NCBI GenBank assembly: GCA_900491605.1
Contig: UESW01003879.1
Span: forward strand, 242,583-306,582
DNA length: 64,000 bases
DNA from: Calamus simplicifolius
Taxonomy: Eukaryota; Streptophyta; Magnoliopsida; Arecales; Arecaceae
Direction: 5' to 3'
In this document: positions 1 through 11,213 of the stretch, one piece after another
Layout of the letters: each line of letters begins with the position of its first letter
Numbering within the stretch: position 1 is the stretch's first letter
Notes under the pieces: model-generated
The model's input: the letters and a program-made list of their open reading frames with translations, nothing else
Database searches by the model: none
What the model was told of the DNA's origin: nothing
Translations under genes and position numbers: made by a program

Positions 1-1
1 G

Positions 2-3000
2 TCTCATGAAAAGTCAGAGGAAAAGGCTTTTCAGGTGAAGGGAGAGTTTTCCAAGGGAAAGATAGAAAACTCGGGAGGCCGTGGCAGAGGCAAAGGTGGA
101 TTTCATGGACGAGGTCGTGGCAACGGAAGAGGAAGAGGCCAATTTGGTGAATCACGTCAGTATAAGTGTTCAATCCAGTGTAGGCATTGCAACAAATGGG
201 GGCACAAAGAAGCTGATTGCTGGATCAAACAGAGAGAAGAACAAAAGCAAGCAAATTTTACAGAGAAAGTTGAAGAGGAGAGCAAGCTGTTCATGGCTCA
301 TTTGCCGATTCAAGAGGATGTCAACAGCAAAGATGTATGGTTTTTGGACAGTGGATGCTCCAATCACATGTCCGGAACCAAGTCATTGTTCAAAGAGCTT
401 GATGAGTCACAGAAAAGTGAAGTTCGACTAGGGGATAACAAGCAAATGAAAGTTGAAGGGAAAGGTACAATCTCCATCAAAACTGTGCAAGGTGATGTTA
501 AACTTCTTTATGATGTGCAATTTGTGCCCAGTTTAGCTCATAACCTACTAAGTGTTGGACAGTTGATGACTAGTGGATACTCTGTTATGTTTAATGACGA
601 TTCATGTGTTATACAAGATAAAAAATCTAGTCAAACCATATCAACTGTTCATATGACACAAAATAGGATGTTTCCTCTTGATGTCTCAAATGTTTTGAGT
701 AAAGCCTTAGTTGTTAGAGGGAATAATAAGGCAAATCTGTGGCATTTACGTTATGGGCATTTGAATGTGAATGGTCTGAAACTTCTGAGTAACAAAGAAA
801 TGGTTATTGGCTTGCCAAAAATTGGTGAATTTGATTTTTGTGAGGGATGTGTTTATGGGAAGCAGAATAGGAGGTCATTTCCTATTGGAAAATCATGGAG
901 GGCTTCTGAGTGTCTTGAACTTGTGCATGCTGATTTGTGTGGGCCTATGAAAACTGAGTCACTTGGTGGAAGTCACTATTTTCTGCTATTTACGGATGAC
1001 TATACCCGTATGAGTTGGGTCTATTTCTTGAAATTCAAGTTTGAAACCTTTGAGAATTTCAAGAAATTTAAGGCACTAATGGAAAAGCAAAGTGGAAAGA
1101 GCATAAAGGCACTTCGAACTGATCGAGGCGGTGAATTCTTATCTAATAATTTCATTGTTTATTGTGATGAGAATGGCATTCGCAGGGAACTTACAGCACC
1201 ATACACACCAGAACAGAATGGCGTCGCTGAGCGAAAAAATCGAACAGTGGTGGAAATGGCTAGAAGCTTATTAAAACAAAAAGGGCTTCCAGACCAGTTT
1301 TGGGGAGAAGCAGTTGCAACAGCAGTATATCTCTTGAACATCTCACCAACAAAGGCAGTTTTGAATCGAACACCGTATGAAGCTTGGATGGGTAAGAAGC
1401 CTCGGGTAAGCCACTTAAAAGTCTTCGGTTGTATAGCATATGCTTTGGTCAACTCTCGTTCTAAACTTGATAAAAAATCTGAGAAATGTATTTTCATTGG
1501 GTATAGTACTCAATCCAAAGCATATCGTTTATATAATCCTACAAATGGCAAAGTGATAATTAGCAGGGATGTTGTGTTTAATGAAGAAGCAGATTTGAAG
1601 TGGAATTTTAGCAAGGAAGGCATGAAAAATAATGTTCTAGCAGATTTTGAAATTGAACAACCTGCAAGTTCAACTCCTCTATCACCTACAAGTTCAGTTC
1701 CTTCCTCACCTAATGATAGCAGTACTACAAGACCTGCAAGTGATGATTCACCAACATCAAGGTCCTCCAGCAGCAGTAGTGAAACACCACCGAGAAAATT
1801 CAGATCTATTAGAGAAATTTATGAATCATGCAACTTTGCTCTATTAGTCGCTGACCCAACTTCTTTTGAAGAAGCTGCAGAACAACCAGAGTGGCGAAGT
1901 GCTATGAAAGAGGAGATGAAGGCCATTGAAAGAAATTCAACATGGGAGTTGGTTGATGTTCCAGAAGGCAAGAATATCGTAGGGCTCAAGTGGGTGTTCC
2001 GAACAAAGTACAATGCTGACGGAAGCATTCAAAAGCACAAAGCTCGGCTTGTGGCAAAGGGGTATACACAACAACAAGGTATAGATTTTGAAGAGACTTT
2101 TTCTCCTGTTGCTCGATTTGAAACTGTGAGAATTGTTTTGGCATTGGCTGCTCAGTTGCAATTTCCTGTGTATCAATTTGATGTGAAGTCCGCTTTTTTG
2201 AATGGTGATTTAGAAGCGGAGGTTTATGTTTCACAACCTCAGGGCTTTGTTATTAGAGGCAATGAAAACAAGGTTTGCAGGTTAAGAAAAGCTCTTTACG
2301 GACTAAAGCAAGCTCCGCGGGCTTGGTACAGCAAGATTGATTCATTCTTCCAACATAGTGGATTTACTAGAAGTGAAAATGAGCCCACTCTTTATGTAAA
2401 AAAACAAGGTAATGTAGATTTTTTGGTGGTTTGCCTTTATGTAGATGACATGATTTATATGGGTTCCTCAAAGTCCTTAATTGATGATTTTAAGTCCTGT
2501 ATGTTGAGAACTTTTGAGATGACAGATTTGGGCTTGTTGCAATATTTTTTGGGACTTGAGGTCATACAAGACGATGAAGGAATTTTTGTGTGTCAAAAGA
2601 AATATGGTGAAGACCTTTTGAAGAAGTTTAACATGGAAAATTGTGAAGTAGCAGCCACACCAATGAATATCAATGAGAAGCTGCAGCGTGAAGATGGAAC
2701 TGAGAAAGCTAATCCAACACTATTTAGAAGTTTAGTTGGTGGTTTAAATTATTTGACACACACTAGACCTGATATTGCTTTCTCTGTTAATGTTGTGTCC
2801 AGATTTATGCATAGTCCTACAAAACAACACTTTGGAGCAGCAAAAAGGATTCTTCGTTATATTGCAGGGACTGTGAATTTTGGTATTTGCTATTGCAAAG
2901 TACCAAATTTCAGATTATTCGGTTTCACTGACAGTGACTGGGCAGGATGTTTAGATGATCGAAAGAGCACGTCAGGCAATGTTTTTAGCTTTGGTTCTGG

Positions 3001-3007
3001 ACCGTGA
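2..3007 (+). pseudogene. Copia gag-pol polyprotein of element A, 5'-partial, frameshifted before RNase H
   Basis: The frame is open to the left edge, so the true start lies outside. Visible in order: an arginine/glycine-rich stretch (positions 80-150), a CCHC zinc knuckle (CRHCNKWGHKEADC), the protease motif DSGCSNHMS near 350, the GAG-pre-integrase motif with LWHLRYGH near 740, an integrase core with an HADLCGP start and the DDE residues in LRTDRGGEF and the downstream AERKNR block, then a reverse transcriptase with KARLVAKGYTQ and an intact LYVDDMI at about 2440. The frame ends at a TGA at 3005-3007 just as RNase H begins. Sequence downstream continues in another frame, as expected from loss of one base near 3002. 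Apart from that lesion the frame is nearly 1000 codons long with catalytic motifs intact, so this copy is young by the standards of the window. Confidence 0.92.
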
Positions 3008-3486
3008 CATGGAGTTCAAAGAAGCAAGAAACAATAGCTTTATCATCATCCGAAGCAGAGTATGCAGCAGTAACTTCAGCAGGACGACAAGCTTTATGGC
3101 TTAGAAAACTTCTTTCTGATTTTAGTCTTGAGCAAAAGGAAGCCACTGAGATATTCTGTGATAATCAGTCCACAATTGCAATGGCAAAAAATCCCGCTTT
3201 TCATGGCAGAACTAAGCATATCGATGTGCATCATCATTTCATTCGTAAGCTAGTAGCTGATGGGAGAATAGTGCTGAAATTTTGTGGCACTAATGAGCAA
3301 GCAGCTGATATTTTTACAAAATCTCTTCCCCAAGCAAAGCATCAGTTTTTCAGTTCACAAATGGGAGTATGTGATTTTGAATCAAGGGGGAGTGTTGAAA
3401 GAATGATTCAAATAACTGATTTTTTGGATCATGTTTTAATTAGTGGTCAGTTAGTGTGTTGGTGGTCAGTTATTGTTAGTGGTTAG
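3004..3486 (+). pseudogene. RNase H end of the element A polyprotein
   Basis: This frame continues the upstream polyprotein after the single-base lesion. It has the copia RNase H signatures TWSSKKQETIALSSSEAEY, the DNQSTIAMAKNP block, HIDVHHHFIR and ADIFTKSLP. The recognisable domain ends near 3390, at the polypurine tract. The last 30 or so codons read into the 3' LTR. On its own it has no start with good context and is not a separate gene. Confidence 0.88.
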
Positions 3487-3672
3487 TTATTGTTTAGTGG
3501 TCAGTTATAAATCAGGTCATGGGTTTATTTCCTATTTTTTAGCATTTTCTGTTGCTCTCTCAGCATTATTTAAAGCCTTGTACTGGACTCTCTTTAGAAA
3601 ATGAGAAAGATTACTTGCAGTTTATTCACTGGTTTGTCTCTCAATATTTTAGTCTTTTTCATTTTTCCAACA
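3393..3672 (+). repeat. 3' LTR of element A
   Basis: Starts TGTTGAAAG and ends TTCCAACA, so the ends are TGTTG/CAACA. It is preceded by the polypurine tract ATCAAGGGGGAG (3381-3392). A TATAAAT at 3506-3512 is a likely promoter. Upstream of it, 3438-3510 holds several imperfect copies of a TAGTGGTCAGTTATTG-like unit, which may act as LTR enhancer repeats. Length is 280 bp, short but usual for copia. Confidence 0.85.
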
Positions 3673-4028
3673 CACCGATGCCTGACGAAGCCACGGAAAT
3701 GTCTTCCACGGAAACTTGAGATTTATCCCCCCTTCCACCGTGCTCCTAGAATACTAGAACGGTGGGAGGAGAGAAGATGAAGAGATAGGGCTGTCACCCT
3801 GCGATGAGAAAAGATTTCTAGAAGAAAAGAATCTGTTCTTTGTTCTTCAAACCCTAGAAACTAGAGTTTAAATACATCCATGAAGTGGGCCAGGCCCAGA
3901 CTCAACAAAAACTCCCATTGACTAACCCAATGAGATTAAACTAATCCCCAAGCCCGTATACACCCGTGACTTGATTTAATCTCAACCTTTGACTCAAATC
4001 TAGCCTAATACAAGTTAGCCCCCCTAGG
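3673..4028 (-). repeat. Element B far LTR, segment 1 (between insertions A and C)
   Basis: This segment matches 15391-15740 inside the intact LTR of element B with only scattered differences (for example GATGCCTGACGAAGCC and CTCCTAGAATACTAGAACGG in both). It begins exactly where element A ends and stops exactly where element C begins. Its continuation is at 12468-12500. On the minus strand this is part of the 3' LTR of B. Confidence 0.88.
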
Positions 4029-5254
4029 TGATGGGGACATCAGCAAGAAAAAGGTTGTAGATTGACACTCTTTGGTTTTGTAGTTAATCTACTTTCCGCA
4101 GGTTCCACTTACTCGAGCTAAGAGTTTCAATTTCTCAAGTGGCAACTCATGCTGCAAAATTTCAACTTCTGCCAAGTCTCAAAGTATCGACACTTTCTGC
4201 CTTGAGTCAACACTGCTATCAAGACATCAAGTCTTTTCTTTGGAAGTCAAATCTTGGAGGACACATGGAGGTATCTGATGATGACACATGGCAACTTAGA
4301 AGTCAAATCTTGGAGGACACATGGAGGTATCTGATGATGACACATGGTAAACTAAGGAGGTGCCATATGGAAGCTGGTGCAACCAAATTTGTTAGGGATT
4401 GATTGTAATTAGTTAGCTATATCATAACTAATCCTTAGATTGTTATGATCTTTTAGTTTTTGGGCTGAAATTTCTGGAAGTCCTTTGGCCTATAAATAGG
4501 CCAAGCTTTCCCTTTGTAGATATGAAGTTTGAGAAATAAAATCAAGTTTATTTGATTTCTTTTGCCAAGTGCCTTGTTCATCTTTGAGTACGAAGAGGGT
4601 GAGATGCTCTTAGTTTGAGTTGAGACTCGTGTTTCCTAGTCTTAGATCTAGGTCACTCCTTGAGGAGAGGGTGAGAGGCCCAATTTGCTACTCTAAACCA
4701 TTCTACCAAGGTTCCATAATAGTTTCAGGAAGAAGGACAAGTGCTACCCAAGTCTCAGCAAAATTTTTCAAATCCTTCCTTTCCTTGTTCGATTTTTTTT
4801 ATTTCCTTTAATTCCTTTGCCTCCATGGTCTTACTTCTGATCACTTGCAGGTTGTCTTGAGGATGTTAGAGTTGAGGATGATGGCTCGACGTCAAGGATC
4901 AAGTGCCAAGGTGAGTTCTTAAGTAAGGAGTGTAGATCTTATCAACCAACCCTCAATTCTTTGAGTGTTGAGTGCATCCCTTCCACTTTAAGATTTACTT
5001 CATTGTTGAAAAAAAAAAAAAACCTCTTGGTCCTTTAGATCTGAAGTTTTAAAGGTGGCTTAACTTAGTTTGAAGGTTTTCATACCTTTAGATCCTAATC
5101 TTTTTATTTCTTTGAAAGAAGCTTGCACAAGGGTGTTTAGATTTCTGCTTCCGGTTTGATGTTCTTCATTTCTTCCATGCATGAATTAGCCATAGCTTGG
5201 GCTTAAATGTTCATTAAGGGTGGTAATCACTTAGAACACATCACCATCCCCTCA
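4029..5254 (+). repeat. 5' LTR of element C
   Basis: Matches 11214-12439 along its whole length. It carries a 56-bp tandem duplication (4245-4300 and 4301-4356), a TATAAATA box at 4491-4498 in the local palindrome GGCCTATAAATAGGCC, and an AATAAA at 4535-4540. It ends CATCCCCTCA, four bases before the primer site. Compared with the 3' LTR it lacks the last 28 bp, see the finding on LTR ends. Confidence 0.9.
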
Positions 5255-5258
5255 GCTT

Positions 5259-5270
5259 TGGTATCAGAGC
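5259..5270 (+). promoter_or_regulatory. Primer binding site of element C (initiator tRNA-Met)
   Basis: TGGTATCAGAGC, complementary to the 3' end of plant initiator tRNA-Met, four bases after the 5' LTR. This site primes minus-strand cDNA synthesis. Confidence 0.9.
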
Positions 5271-6533
5271 TTTGGTCTCTAAGTGAAGCTTGTAAGTTGC
5301 TGGAATTTCTGTTCTAGTTTTAGTCCAAGATTTTCATAAATTTTTTTATAATTTTTTAAGGGTTAAAAAATAAATAAAAATTTATTTGCTGCACTTTAGG
5401 ACTTTAGGTTCCAAAATCTAAAATTAAAAAAAAAATATTTTAGAGTTTTGGAATAAAAAAAATTGAGTTCTTAGGTTGTTTTCTGGAAGACTGTTTTGGT
5501 TCCCTCCATTAAATTTGATTTTAAAAAAAAAAAAAATAATTTTTTAATTTGAGATTGAGATTTAGACTTCAAATTCTGTTATTTTTCACTTAAGTTTGAA
5601 TTTAGAGGGGTTTTAAATTTAAAATTTAAATTTTGAAATAGGTAGTAGAGAGTTTGTTAAGCTGCTAGAATCTTCTAGCAACTACTATCATAACAACTTC
5701 CTCAACCAAATTTAAAAAAAAATTGAATTCAAATTTCAAAATCTAGGATTTTCACTCTAAGATCTAACTAATTCAATTTTCATTTTGAATTTTTAAAAAT
5801 TTAAAACTTTAAATTTCAAATTTTAAAAACCGGTTAGTTGAAGGTTAGTTAGAAGCTGCAAATTTTATTTAACCACTTTTACCTCCAAGAATGAAATTTT
5901 AATCTAAATTTTAAAATTTTTTAAAAAATTAGTTTCTGAAATCTAGACTTCAAGATTTGAATTTCTCAATTTAAGTTTGTATTTGCTGAATTTTAAAATT
6001 AGATTAAATTTCACTTAATTGTACTAAGTCTAGTCGATTGTGCTAGTTAATTGCTGAAATTGTGTGCATCCATATATACATAAACCATCTTAAGGGCATT
6101 CAATATAACATAAGGGGAGGAGTTAATAACCTTTCCTTAGCCCACAACAACCATCCTCATTATGCATTGACCTAAGCCTTAATTAAAATCAAGTATGCAC
6201 CTAAATTAAGGACACTAACAAGTCGGGTTCAAGTGCAAGAGGAGACAAAGCACTATTTGAGTTTATAATTATTATAGAAACTGGTGTCTAAGACTAGAGG
6301 TCTAATGGCAAATGCCTTAAGCGGACTTGCGGTTCTTTAATTGGGTCCTTGCGAAAACAAGGGGGCCTCCCGCATTCCCACCTCTTACCTGGCCAGTGAC
6401 AAAGGTAATTGCATCCTTAACTAGTACCTAGTCAAGTCCTGTATTTTGAACTTCTAGGTTTAGGAGCCCTAGAAGCTAGGTTTGTACTTCTTGTCTTATA
6501 GGTCAAAAGTTCTATCTTTCTTGGTTTGTACCT
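5271..6533 (+). other. Untranslated leader of element C, no gene seen
   Basis: About 1.26 kb, strongly A/T-rich from 5330 to 6060 with many short A and T runs, between primer site and gag start. No frame of note and no transposon domain. A long AT-rich leader before gag is common in plant gypsy elements. Confidence 0.7.
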
Positions 6534-7620
6534 ATGGATCCTAATCTTGAACTCTTTATGAGGACCCTGACTGAAAAATTAGACACTGTAACTGAGCAAT
6601 TAGGGCAAATCAACAAAGAATTAGGTCAAGTAAAAGATAGAGTTGAGACCCTTGAAGAGCCTCAAAGGATCCCCATCGAACCTGAATCATCTAGGTCAAT
6701 TCCTAGAGGTCCAAGAGCCCAATATCATGTGCACATCCCTGAATACAATCCAAGGAGACTTGATCCTGATTTCATGGAAGAAGCCCGTCGAGTCCATCGG
6801 CCTGACTTTACTCCTGATCGTATCCCTAGGCGACCTCACCAGGATTACTTAGATCAAGATGAAAGAGCCATGAGGAACATTCGATTAGAGGCTCCTATCT
6901 TTGATGGAAGCCTAGACCCTAAAGCTTATGTTGATTGGAGGGAGAAATGGATCAATATTTTGAATGGTATGAGATGACCGAGGAGAGAAAGTATAAGTTT
7001 GCCAAACTGAGGTTAGTCCGCCAGGCTAGGTTATACTGGGAGAATATCGGCGAATGCTTAGGCAAAGAGGAGACATGCCCATAACCACTTGGAGAGCTAT
7101 GAAAATCAAGCTTAGGGAAAAGTGTGTCCCTATGTCCTATCACCAAAGACTATTAGATCAGTGGCAAAAATTATACCAGGGCAATAAGACTGTGTCTGAA
7201 TATATTACCAAGTTTGATGAGTTTGCGATGAGGTGTAACATTGATGAATCAGAAGCTGTAACATTGTCTAGGTTTAGAGCCGGTTTGCATGAAGAAATTC
7301 AAAAGGAATTATTTCTAAGAGAAATCACTGACCTAGACCAAGCCTATCAAATAGCCAGAGATTGTGAAAGGTTTCAAAGGGGACCGATAGTCAGAAGACC
7401 CGAACTAAGTAAGATTAGCACCCCTACTCAGAAACCAGGGTTCAACCAAATGCGACCAAATCACCCCACTCCTACTATCCCATCCGGTCAAACGAGTGAC
7501 AAGGGTAAGGCCCCTGTAGTTCAAAAGAGTAACAACCCGAATGTCCATTGTTTTAAATGTAACAGGAAGGGACACTATGCCAACCAATGCCCTGCCCGTT
7601 CTCTACACATAGGAGAACTA
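6534..7620 (+). pseudogene. gag of element C (capsid and zinc knuckle), frameshifted
   Basis: The start at 6534 (ATGGATCC) follows the leader. Residues 5-45 form a likely coiled coil with heptad leucine/valine spacing. The capsid-like region (retrotransposon gag domain) runs from LEAPIFDGSLDPKAYVDW at about 6890 through TTWRAMKIKLREKC at 7087 and FDEFAMRCNIDESEA at 7213. The zinc knuckle is CFKCNRKGHYANQC at 7550. Two frameshifts break it: one near 6945, where the frame ends at a TGA at 6975, and one near 7045. The product would have packaged the element RNA. No intact protein can be made. Confidence 0.85.
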
Positions 7621-8940
7621 GCTGAAGAGGACCCTGAAGATACTAAAGAGTTTGAAAAAGAGGTATATGAGGCTGAATCCAATCTGATCAATGAATATGA
7701 TGAAGAGGAAGAAGAGATTGATTATGATGAGACTTTGGGTGTTGTTAGAATTTTGACCCAAACAAAGGAAAAGGAGGATTGGAGAAGAACTAATATACTC
7801 CAAACATTTGTTAAGATAGGGGAGAAGGTTTATAAAATCATTATAGACAATGGGAGTTGTGTGAATGCTATTTCCACTAAAGCCATTAAGAATTTAAGCT
7901 TGACCCTGTTCCCATCCCAATCCATACAAAGTTTCTTGGATAGATTCAACATCCATTCCCATTAAATCCAGATGTCAAGTTCCCATTCAAATCCAATCCT
8001 ATCATGAACAAGTCTGGTGCGATGTACTACCCATGGGCGTAAGTAGCATCATTTTGGGTAGACCTTGGTTGTATGATCATGATGCAACTTTATATGGTCA
8101 ATCCAATTCTTGTGCTTTCAACCATCTAGGGAAAAAGCTTATCATTAACTCGACCCCACCTAAGGACAATATCAAGAAAGGGTCTAGTGATTTGAAAGAG
8201 AAGAAACAAGATCTGAATTTGATCAGTGTCAAGGAAATAGAGAAAGAAATCAATGAAGGATCACCTATGTGGATTTTGGCACTTAAAGAAAGTCGGAATG
8301 AAGATCCTAAGGAACCACCTCAAGAAGTCACAAAGATCTTAGAAGACTTTAAGGATGTATTCCCAGAAGATTTACCCAATCACCTGCCCCCACTTAGGGA
8401 TATTCAACATACAATTGATCTAGTCCCAGGAGCCACCTTGCCTAACCTACCTCACTATAGAATGAATCCTACTGAGCACGCTGAGCTACAAAGACAAGTT
8501 GGAGATCTCCTCCAGAAAAAGTTTATTAGGGAGAGTTTAAGTCCTTGTGCAGTACCTGCCCTACTGACCCCGAAGAAGGATGGCACTTGGAGAATGTGCA
8601 TCGATAGTCGTGCCATCAACAAAATTATGGTCAAGTATCGATTTCCTATCCCTCGCCTTGATGATATGCTTGACATGATGACCGGAGCCACTTATTTTCC
8701 AAGATTGATCTTAAGAGTGGTTATCACCAGGTTAGGATCAAACCTGGAGATGAGTGAAAACTGCATTCAAAACTAAGGATGGTCTTTATGAGTGGTTGGT
8801 TATGCCCTTTGGTCTATCAAATGCCCCTAGTACATTTATGAGGATCATGACTCAAGTTTTAAGACCTTTCATGGGAAAATTTGTTGTAGTATATTTTGAT
8901 GACATCCTCATCTATAGTAAGACTAGGAAGACCATTTAGA
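7621..8940 (+). pseudogene. Protease and reverse transcriptase of element C, broken
   Basis: After an acidic linker, an aspartic protease motif reads IIDNGSCVNAIS near 7850. The usual DSG or DGG is DNG here. A frameshift near 7940 separates it from MGVSSIILGRPWL at 8033, the second conserved protease block. Reverse transcriptase follows: DVFPEDLPNHLPPLRDIQH at 8357, GTWRMCIDSRAINKI at 8582, frameshifts near 8695 and 8757, then MPFGLSNAPSTF at 8802 and the catalytic VVYFDDILIYSK at 8887, which is intact. Another frameshift near 8930 ends it. The order protease-RT-RNase H-integrase marks Ty3/gypsy. Confidence 0.88.
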
Positions 8941-9973
8941 TCATCTTAGACAAGTCTGTTACACCCTTAGAAAGGAAAATCTATATGCCAATCTGAAGAA
9001 GTGCGAATTCATGACTAACAGAGTAACCTTTCTAGGGTTCATTGTTACTACTAATGGTGTTTCTGCTGATCCCGAGAAAATTAAGTCCATAGTCGAGTGG
9101 CCCGAACCCAAGAACATACATGACGTCCGTAGCTTCCACGGTCTTGCCACCTTCTATAGGAGATTCATCCAAGGGTTTAGCACCATTGTTGCTCCAATCA
9201 CGGATTGTCTTAAGAAAGGAAATTTTGAATGGACCAAACAAGCCAATAAAGCCTTCCTTGAGATTAAAGGAAGAATGACACAAGCACCAATCTTAAGGTT
9301 GCCTGACTTCTCTAAAGTTTTTGAGGTTGCTTGTGATGCCTCTGGGATTGGAATTGGTGGAGTTTTAAGTCAAGAGAACCATCCGGTAGCTTTTTTTAGC
9401 GAGAAACTAAATGGCGCAAAGTTGAGATATTCCACCTATGACAAGGAGTTATATGCGGTAGTTCAGGCTTTGAAATATTGGAGACATTACTTGTTACCAC
9501 AGGAGTTTGTTCTATTTTTCGATCATGAAGCCCTCCGATTCCTTAGCTCCCAAAAGAAGTTAAACCCTAGGCATGGAAAATGGGTAGAGTACATCCAAGC
9601 TTACACCTTTGTTCTAAAACACCGTGCTGGTTCTGACAATAAGGTTGCCGATGCTTTAAGTCGACGTTCTATGCTCTTGACGTCCGTAAGTACTGAAGTC
9701 ACAGGATTTGATAAGTTGAAGGAAGAGTATAAAAGTTGCCCTGACTTTAGTGAGATTTTTGAATCTGTCAGTCTAAGGCCTTCTAGAGAATACAAAGACT
9801 TTACTCTTCATGATGGGTTCCTTTTTAAAGGAGATAAGTTGTGTATTCCCCAAACCTCAATTAGGGAATTCTTGATTTGGGAAATCCATGCCGGAGGTTT
9901 AGCGGGCCATTTCGGAAGGAATAAAACTATTCTAGCTTTGGAGGAACAATTCTTTTGGCCCAGCTTAAAATGA
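8941..9973 (+). pseudogene. RT thumb, RNase H and integrase zinc-binding region of element C
   Basis: The frame resumes by 9011. VTFLGFIVTTNGVSADPEK and the FHGLATFYRRFIQ block are the RT thumb/connection. RNase H carries ACDASGIGIGGVLSQ (9330), FFSEKLNGAKLRYSTYDKE and DALSRR (9650). The integrase HHCC finger begins with HAGGLAGHFGRNKT near 9890. A TGA at 9971-9973 interrupts the finger where the family usually has an arginine codon, consistent with one C-to-T change. RNase H would have degraded the RNA strand after cDNA synthesis. Confidence 0.88.
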
Positions 9974-10900
9974 AATGTTGCCCAAGTCGTAGCCCAGTGT
10001 AGGACATGTGCTGTTGCTAAAATGCAAAAACAAAATACTGGACTATACACCCCTTTACCCGTCCCTGATCGACCTTGGCAAGACATCAGTATGGACTTTG
10101 TGTTGGACTACCAAAGACCTTAAGGAGACACGATTCCATCTTTGTGGTAGTCGATAGATTTTCTAAAATGGCACATTTTCTGCCTTGTTCCCAGACCTTC
10201 GATGCATCAAAAGTGGCCAAGTTATTTCTAGATGAAGTGGTTAGATTACACGGGTTACCTAAAACCATCGTGTCTGATAGGGATGTTAAGTTCACCAGTT
10301 ACTTTTGGAAAACCCTATGGCACCTGCTAGGAACCAAGTTAAACTTTTCTACCACTTATCACCCCCAAACTGATGGTCAAACAGAAGTTGCAAATAGAAG
10401 TCTTGAAAATATGTTGAGATGTTTAGTGGGAAAACATACTGGAAATGGGACCTTTTACTGCCACGTATAGAGTTTGCCTATAATAGTTCAGTTAACAGAT
10501 CACTGGAAAAAGTCCTTTTGAGATTATTCATGGGTACAAACCAAGAAAGACAATAGACCTCATTCCATTGCCCATGCATGTACGAACATCAGAGTTTGCT
10601 GAGTCATATGCACAACACATTAGGGATTTACACAAAGAAATTAGCGAGAAAATCCATATAAGCAATGAGAGTTACAAGCATATGGCTAATTCCCATAGAA
10701 GAGCAAAAGAATTTCATGTAGGAGACTTTGTCATGATAAGGCTCAGACCTAAACAGTTTCCAAAGGGAACTATGAAGAAACTACACGCCCGTGGTGCAGG
10801 TCCTTTCAAAATAATAAAAAGAATTGGACTAATGCTTATATACTGGACCTACCTTCTGACTTTGGTATTAGTTCCACCTTTAATATTTCAGATCTGGTAG
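9974..10900 (+). pseudogene. Integrase core of element C, broken
   Basis: The second half of the HHCC finger (CRTCAVAK) is at 10000. A frameshift near 10098 precedes the catalytic core: VVVDRFSKMAHF (first Asp) at 10145, VSDRDVKFTS (second Asp) at 10270 and YHPQTDGQTEVANRSLE (Glu) at 10360. Another frameshift near 10450 shifts the frame before the AYNSS block. From 10568 the region with HMANSHRRAKEFHVGDFVM and GPFKIIKRIG is the GPY/F-type C-terminal part, and a last frameshift lies near 10830. The residues of the DDE triad are all still visible. Confidence 0.85.
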
Positions 10901-11020
10901 AATACAAGGAACCAACAATGAATCCCAGTGAGTTTTTAGGACCTGATCCATCCTTTGAGAGTGAACCAATCCCAGAGTGTCCACCAGCCACAAAGCGAGA
11001 GAGAATTGAATAGATATTAG

Positions 11021-11190
11021 ATGATAAGATTGTCACTACCCGAAATAAAGACTATCAACGCTACTTGGTCCATTGGCAAGGTAGACCTGATTCTGAAGAC
11101 TCATGGATCACTCAAGAAGAACTGCAAAGGATCAATCCAGATCTGCTTGAATATTACCAAAGCCAAAATGATCCATACTCGTCAGGGCCG
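11021..11190 (+). pseudogene. Chromodomain at the integrase C-terminus of element C
   Basis: The sequence reads DYQRYLVHWQGRPDSEDSW followed by ITQEELQRINPDLLEYYQ, a chromodomain with the aromatic and acidic positions of the family (YLVHW, DSEDSW). Such domains tether chromovirus integrase to marked chromatin. A TAG at about 11010-11012 cuts it off from the integrase frame. It ends about 15 bp before the polypurine tract. Confidence 0.82.
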
Positions 11191-11202
11191 AGTTTTTTTC
11201 AC

Positions 11203-11213
11203 CCGGGAAGAAT
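11203..11213 (+). promoter_or_regulatory. Polypurine tract of element C
   Basis: CCGGGAAGAAT directly before the TGATGGGG start of the 3' LTR; the plus-strand cDNA primer site. It is less purine-pure than usual, probably from mutation. Confidence 0.6.

Larger units (their letters stand above)
1..3672 (+). mobile_element. Ty1/copia LTR retrotransposon A, 5' end outside the window
   Basis: Only the 3' part is in the window: most of gag-pol, a polypurine tract and one LTR. The domain order is zinc knuckle, protease, integrase, reverse transcriptase, RNase H, which is the Ty1/copia order. The 3' LTR ends at 3672. The next base starts sequence that matches the inside of the LTR at 14964-15770 (from about 15391), so A is inserted in the other LTR of element B. 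The target duplication cannot be checked because the left end is not in the window. Confidence 0.93.
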
